NCBI RefSeq assembly: GCF_040290245.1
Contig: NZ_PSMQ01000059.1
Span: 1 to 9,352, forward strand
Direction of reading: 5' to 3'
Length of the DNA: 9,352 nt
Origin: Thermus_A sp040290245
GTDB lineage: Bacteria; Deinococcota; Deinococci; Deinococcales; Thermaceae
Under the pieces are notes generated by a model. The model saw only the letters and a program-made list of their open reading frames with translations, was not told where the DNA came from and did no database searches. Shown here in pieces: positions 6,558 through 9,352 of the stretch; position 1 is the stretch's first letter, and each line of letters opens with the position of its first letter. The translations under genes were made by a program, and so were the position numbers.

Positions 6558-7369
6558 AGCCCTGCCAGAATACCCCGGATAAATCGCCGAAAGACGGGCC
6601 CGGTCTTCTGGGCCACCCTCAGAACCTCCTCCTCTGTGGCGTGGTGCTCCCGCTCGGGCACCGCCATATCGGTGATCGTGGAAAGCCCCAAGACCCGCGC
6701 CCCCAGGTGCCTTAAGGCGATGACCTCCGGCACGGTGGACATGCCGATGGCGTCCGCTCCTAGATCACGCAGAAGCCTAAGCTCGGCCCGGCTGGCAAAG
6801 GAGGGGCCCATGAACCAGGCGTAAACCCCTTCGAATAGGTGCAGATCCTGTGCCCGGGCCACCCTTCGGGCCAGATCGATGAGGCCGGGGTCGTACGCCT
6901 CAAACATCACCGGAAAGCGGGGGCCCAGCCGCTCGTCGTTCGGGCCCCTCAAGGGGTTGGCGCCCGCGAAGTTGATGTAGTCCAGGTGGAGCATGATCCC
7001 CCCCGCCCAAAACCGCGGGTTAAGCCCCCCGGCGGCGGAGGTGAGGAGGAAGGTCTTCGCCCCCAGAAAGAACCCCACCCGGACCGGAAAGGCCACCTCC
7101 TCCGCGCTGTAGCCCTCGTAGTAGTGGACCCGGCCTTGGTAGACCAAGACGCTTCTGCCCTCCAATCGGCCAAGCACCAGACGTCCCGCATGGCCAGGAG
7201 CGGTGGAGCGGGGAAAATGAGGGATCTCCTCGTAAGGGATTTCCGCTACCCTTTCCACCTCCTCAGCCAAAGGGCCCAGGCCCGAGCCCAAAACCACCCC
7301 CACCTCGGGAAGGAAGTCGGTCTGGGAACGGATCACCTGCACCGCCTCCTGGATCTTTTCGTACACCAT
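6554..7369 (-). CDS. Purine nucleoside phosphorylase, trimeric (PNP/MTAP superfamily), with altered base-site residues
   Basis: The enzyme cleaves purine nucleosides with phosphate to free base and (deoxy)ribose 1-phosphate in cytoplasmic salvage. The 271 residues match the trimeric PNP class: LGSGLG (27-32), GRVHYYEGY (79-87) with the phosphate Arg and His, TSAAGGLN (110-117), MGPSFASRAE (187-196), DAIGMSTVPEVIALRH (206-221) and LGLSTITDMA (227-236). Two base-contact positions differ from the classic 6-oxopurine enzymes: the Glu after GPSF (human Glu201) is Ala192, and the Asn of S-L-I-T-N (human Asn243) is Asp234. This suggests adenine-type substrates or methylthioadenosine. I chose ATG 7369 over the in-frame GTG at 7396 because it sits 7 nt after a TATACT box and begins the conserved MVYEKI. 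The stop overlaps the yggS start. Family certain, substrate inferred. Confidence 0.93.
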   Translation of the reverse strand: MVYEKIQEAVQVIRSQTDFLPEVGVVLGSGLGPLAEEVERVAEIPYEEIPHFPRSTAPGHAGRLVLGRLEGRSVLVYQGRVHYYEGYSAEEVAFPVRVGFFLGAKTFLLTSAAGGLNPRFWAGGIMLHLDYINFAGANPLRGPNDERLGPRFPVMFEAYDPGLIDLARRVARAQDLHLFEGVYAWFMGPSFASRAELRLLRDLGADAIGMSTVPEVIALRHLGARVLGLSTITDMAVPEREHHATEEEVLRVAQKTGPVFRRFIRGILAGL

Positions 7370-7373
7370 GCCC

Positions 7374-7384
7374 TTCAGTATACC
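7374..7384. promoter_or_regulatory. Divergent pnp/bamA promoter with palindromic -10 element
   Basis: This is an identical copy of the 11-bp TTCAGTATACC found between hflX and the ydcF-like gene. The minus-strand TATACT (7377-7382) is followed by 7 nt (GAAGGGC) and the ATG of pnp, predicting a leaderless transcript for the pnp-yggS-divIVA operon. The plus-strand TATACC could also start a transcript reading into bamA with a leader of about 40 nt, although bamA has its own closer candidate. The best minus-strand -35 (TTAGCG, 18-bp spacer) is weak. Confidence 0.5.
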
Positions 7385-7417
7385 CAGACTCCTCACCCAA
7401 CGCTAAGGGCTTTCCGG

Positions 7418-7423
7418 TAAGCT
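7418..7423 (+). promoter_or_regulatory. Predicted -10 box of bamA
   Basis: TAAGCT is followed by exactly 7 nt and then the ATG at 7431, the same geometry as for pnp and the tamB-like gene. It matches TATAAT at only three of six positions and lacks a clear -35, so the spacing rather than the match makes it a candidate. There is no good ribosome-binding site before the ATG; an ATG at 7426 is excluded because a stop follows one codon later. Confidence 0.35.
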
Positions 7424-7430
7424 TGATGCG

Positions 7431-9352
7431 ATGAAACGGCTTCTCGCTCTATGCCTTTTGGGGTTCGCCCTAGCGGCCCCCATCAAGGAGATCGTGGTGG
7501 AGGGGGCTGACCCTGTCCTCCAGGCCCTGGCCCGGGTCAGCCTCCCCTTCTCGGAGGGGGACGATGTCCAAGACCTCGAGGCCGCCCGAAGGGCCCTTTT
7601 GGAGACCGGGTTCTTTAAAGAGGTCCGGCTTTCCTTCCAAGAAGGGGTCCTACGGGTGGTCCTGGTGCCCAACCCCCCCCTCCGGGAGGTCCGGATCCAG
7701 ACCCAGGCGTTTCCGGAGGCCGGGCTTAAGCGGTTTTTAGAGCAGAACTTTGCCCTGGGCCCGGGGGCGACCTACAACCCCAAAAGGGTCCAGGAGGCCG
7801 CCTCCGCCCTGGCCCAGGCCTTCCGCCAGGCGGGCTTCCCCTTCACGCCCAAGGTGAGCGTTGAAGCCAAGGAAGGCCCGGATGGGGTGACGCTCGTCTT
7901 CCAGGTGGAAGAGGGGGTAGAGGTCAAGGAAGTCCAGGTGGTAGGCGCCAGCCTCGTGCCCGTCCAGGAGATCGAAAGGGCTTTTCAGGAGTTGAAGGGC
8001 CCCTTCTCCTCCGCCAAGTACCAGGCGGCGGTCCAGAAGGTGGCCCAGCTGTACCAGGAGAGGGGGTACCGGGGAAGCGGGGTAGACCTCGAGGCCAGCC
8101 TTCTTTCCGAGGGGACCCTCCGGGTCCAGATCCGGGAGCTCAAGGTGGGGAGGCTGGAAGGCGAGGGTCTAGACCTTTCCGGCTTCCCCCTCAAGCCCGG
8201 GGAGTTCTTTAACTACGATCAGCTTCTGGAAGGGGTCCGGGCGCTTTCCAAGAAACTCTCGAGGCAGGTGGAGTTCAGTCTAGAGGTCTCTGGACGCGAG
8301 GTGAACATCCGGCTCAAGCCGGGGGCGGAGGGCGGGGTCATCCAGGAGGTGCGCCTTTTGGGCAACACCGCCTTCCCCACGGAAAAGCTCCTGCCCCTCC
8401 TCCGCCTCCGAACAGGGGAGGTCTATACGCCGGCCCTGGCCCAGGAGGACTTCGGCCGCCTTCTCGACTTCTACCGGAAAAATGGGTACGAACTCGTCCC
8501 TGAGCCCAAACCTTCCTACCAAGACGGGGTCTACACCCAGGTGCTTCAGGAGGTCCGGATCCAGGGCTACCGCCTGGAGTGGCAAGGGGGGCACCGCACC
8601 CAAGACGAGGTCATCCTGCGGGAGCTGCCCAAGCCGGGAAGCCTGCTCAACGTCTTCGAGTTCCGGAGGGCCCTGACCAACCTCATGGCCACCGGACTCC
8701 TCGCCGGCCCGCCCCAGGTCCTCACCGAGCCGGGGGAGGGCCCGGACAAGGTGGTCCTGGTCCTGCGGATGAAGGAGGCTCGGACGGGGCTTTTCACCCC
8801 CAGTCTGGGCTGGAGCTCCCTCGAGGGCTGGAGCGGGAGCGCCAGCTTCAAGGAGACCAACCTCTTCGGCCTCGGCCACAGGGTTTCGGCGGATCTGGCC
8901 TTTGTCCAAAACGACGCCAAGGACAACCTCTCCTTCTCTTTGAGCTACGAGATCCCCTGGCTCTACCTGGAGTTCGCCGACTTACAGGATGTCCGCACCA
9001 GCCTCAGCCTCTCCCTTTACACCACCCCTGTGGGGAACATCAAGCTTTTGGATGGGACCACGGACACGGGCTGGGAGTACACGGAAAGGCGGTCCGGCTT
9101 GGCCTTCAGTCTGGCCAGGCCCTTCTCCAAGGAGCTTCGCAACCTAAAGACCTCCCTTGGCCTCTCCGCCCGCAGGAGTGTGCCCGAGCTGGAGATCTAC
9201 GATCCCAAGGCCCCTTGCGACGCCACGGGCCAGGACCCCAAGCGGCCCTGCGACCGCGACCCCTCGAGCGAGACCTACGACAAGTACAAGAATCCCGACC
9301 ACGTCAAAACCCTTCTGGAGCCCCCAGGCTGGACGGTTCGGCTGGACACCAC
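7431..9352 (+). CDS. bamA: Omp85/BamA outer-membrane assembly protein precursor, C-terminus cut off by window edge
   Basis: The frame is open from ATG 7431 to the edge (640 complete codons). It begins with a short signal peptide, MKRLLALCLLGFALA, likely cleaved before Ala16. POTRA-like units with the beta-alpha-alpha-beta-beta pattern follow at about 17-82, 83-160, 163-237, 239-301, 302-372 and 374-449; phrases such as IKEIVVEG, EVRLLGNTAFP and DFYRKNGYELV are characteristic. The number of POTRA units (about six) is my reading. From about 450 (LFTPSLGWSSLEG, FKETNLFGLGHRVSADL) the sequence becomes alternating beta strands of the Omp85 barrel. The conserved late barrel motif lies beyond the edge. 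BamA-type proteins insert beta-barrel proteins into the outer membrane. A hydrophilic loop at about 590-625 has Cys596 and Cys607. As the cell also has a tamB-like gene, a TamA-like or lineage-specific dual role is possible. Confidence 0.93.
   Translation, partial: MKRLLALCLLGFALAAPIKEIVVEGADPVLQALARVSLPFSEGDDVQDLEAARRALLETGFFKEVRLSFQEGVLRVVLVPNPPLREVRIQTQAFPEAGLKRFLEQNFALGPGATYNPKRVQEAASALAQAFRQAGFPFTPKVSVEAKEGPDGVTLVFQVEEGVEVKEVQVVGASLVPVQEIERAFQELKGPFSSAKYQAAVQKVAQLYQERGYRGSGVDLEASLLSEGTLRVQIRELKVGRLEGEGLDLSGFPLKPGEFFNYDQLLEGVRALSKKLSRQVEFSLEVSGREVNIRLKPGAEGGVIQEVRLLGNTAFPTEKLLPLLRLRTGEVYTPALAQEDFGRLLDFYRKNGYELVPEPKPSYQDGVYTQVLQEVRIQGYRLEWQGGHRTQDEVILRELPKPGSLLNVFEFRRALTNLMATGLLAGPPQVLTEPGEGPDKVVLVLRMKEARTGLFTPSLGWSSLEGWSGSASFKETNLFGLGHRVSADLAFVQNDAKDNLSFSLSYEIPWLYLEFADLQDVRTSLSLSLYTTPVGNIKLLDGTTDTGWEYTERRSGLAFSLARPFSKELRNLKTSLGLSARRSVPELEIYDPKAPCDATGQDPKRPCDRDPSSETYDKYKNPDHVKTLLEPPGWTVRLDT

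Larger units (their letters stand above)
52..9268. repeat. Dispersed palindrome CTCGAG / CCTCGAGG
   Basis: CTCGAG occurs 20 times by direct reading, starting at 52, 736, 1435, 1516, 1660, 1861, 2671, 2797, 3477, 3858, 4569, 5112, 5376, 5473, 5503, 7575, 8088, 8258, 8820 and 9263. Thirteen copies are the 8-mer CCTCGAGG. Eighteen copies read as a Leu-Glu codon pair in the annotated gene. None occurs between 5509 and 7574. It is not a tandem or mobile repeat; the span given merely bounds the set. Confidence 0.6.

Noticed and set aside
7370..7396. An upstream GTG start for pnp at 7396 adding nine residues
   Set aside because: The extension would lie across the predicted -10 box, and the conserved protein begins at MVYEKI; the ATG at 7369 fits better.
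6839..7420. A 193-codon plus-strand open frame ending just before bamA
   Set aside because: It is antisense to pnp, has no motifs, and owes its length to the scarcity of stops in GC-rich DNA.
7431..7475. Lipoprotein signal in BamA because of Cys8 in its leader
   Set aside because: The residues before Cys8 (L-A-L) do not make a lipobox, and an ordinary A-L-A cleavage site follows at residues 13-15.
8280..8909. A 209-codon minus-strand open frame
   Set aside because: It is antisense to the POTRA region of bamA, with an Asp/Glu/Leu-rich mirror composition and no start signal or family likeness.

Overview
The window is very GC-rich (about two thirds G+C by eye), almost fully coding, and packed with Leu, Glu, Arg and Ala codons ending in G or C. 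It carries an Omp85/BamA outer-membrane assembly protein and a TamB-type protein, so the cell has an outer membrane, and it also carries a DivIVA-like coiled-coil protein. This combination, the base composition and the TANNNT -10 boxes just upstream of start codons all point to the Deinococcota, most likely the genus Thermus. The species cannot be settled from the sequence alone.

There are eight genes. From left to right: (1) the N-terminal 986 codons of a TamB/AsmA-like protein on the minus strand, running off the left edge; (2) a divergent acylphosphatase on the plus strand; (3) a long-form HflX GTPase on the minus strand, ending 3 bp from the acylphosphatase; (4) a YdcF/SanA-type DUF218 protein on the plus strand, starting only 27 bp from hflX and overlapping the 3' end of divIVA by 104 bp; (5-7) a minus-strand operon of purine nucleoside phosphorylase, YggS-family PLP homeostasis protein and DivIVA-like protein, with an ATGA overlap and then a 5-bp gap; (8) an Omp85/BamA precursor on the plus strand, running off the right edge.

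Much of the content concerns the envelope and division. TamB- and BamA-type proteins move or insert outer-membrane components. YdcF-like proteins are linked to envelope integrity. A yggS homologue is often found near divIVA in division clusters. The other genes are metabolic or stress-related: nucleoside phosphorolysis, acyl-phosphate hydrolysis and ribosome rescue or splitting by HflX.

I see no mobile element, CRISPR array, tRNA, rRNA or obviously foreign gene. No intergenic stretch exceeds 61 bp. The most interesting signals are subtle: a purine nucleoside phosphorylase whose base-recognition residues look switched toward adenine-type substrates; TANNNT -10 boxes 6-7 nt before the first codons of four genes (with a near-match at a fifth), predicting leaderless mRNAs; an identical 11-bp element with a palindromic -10 (GTATAC) in two divergent promoter regions; a dispersed palindrome, CCTCGAGG, far above chance; a JAMM-like metal-site motif in the N-terminal extension of HflX; and a substantial antisense coding overlap between ydcF and divIVA.
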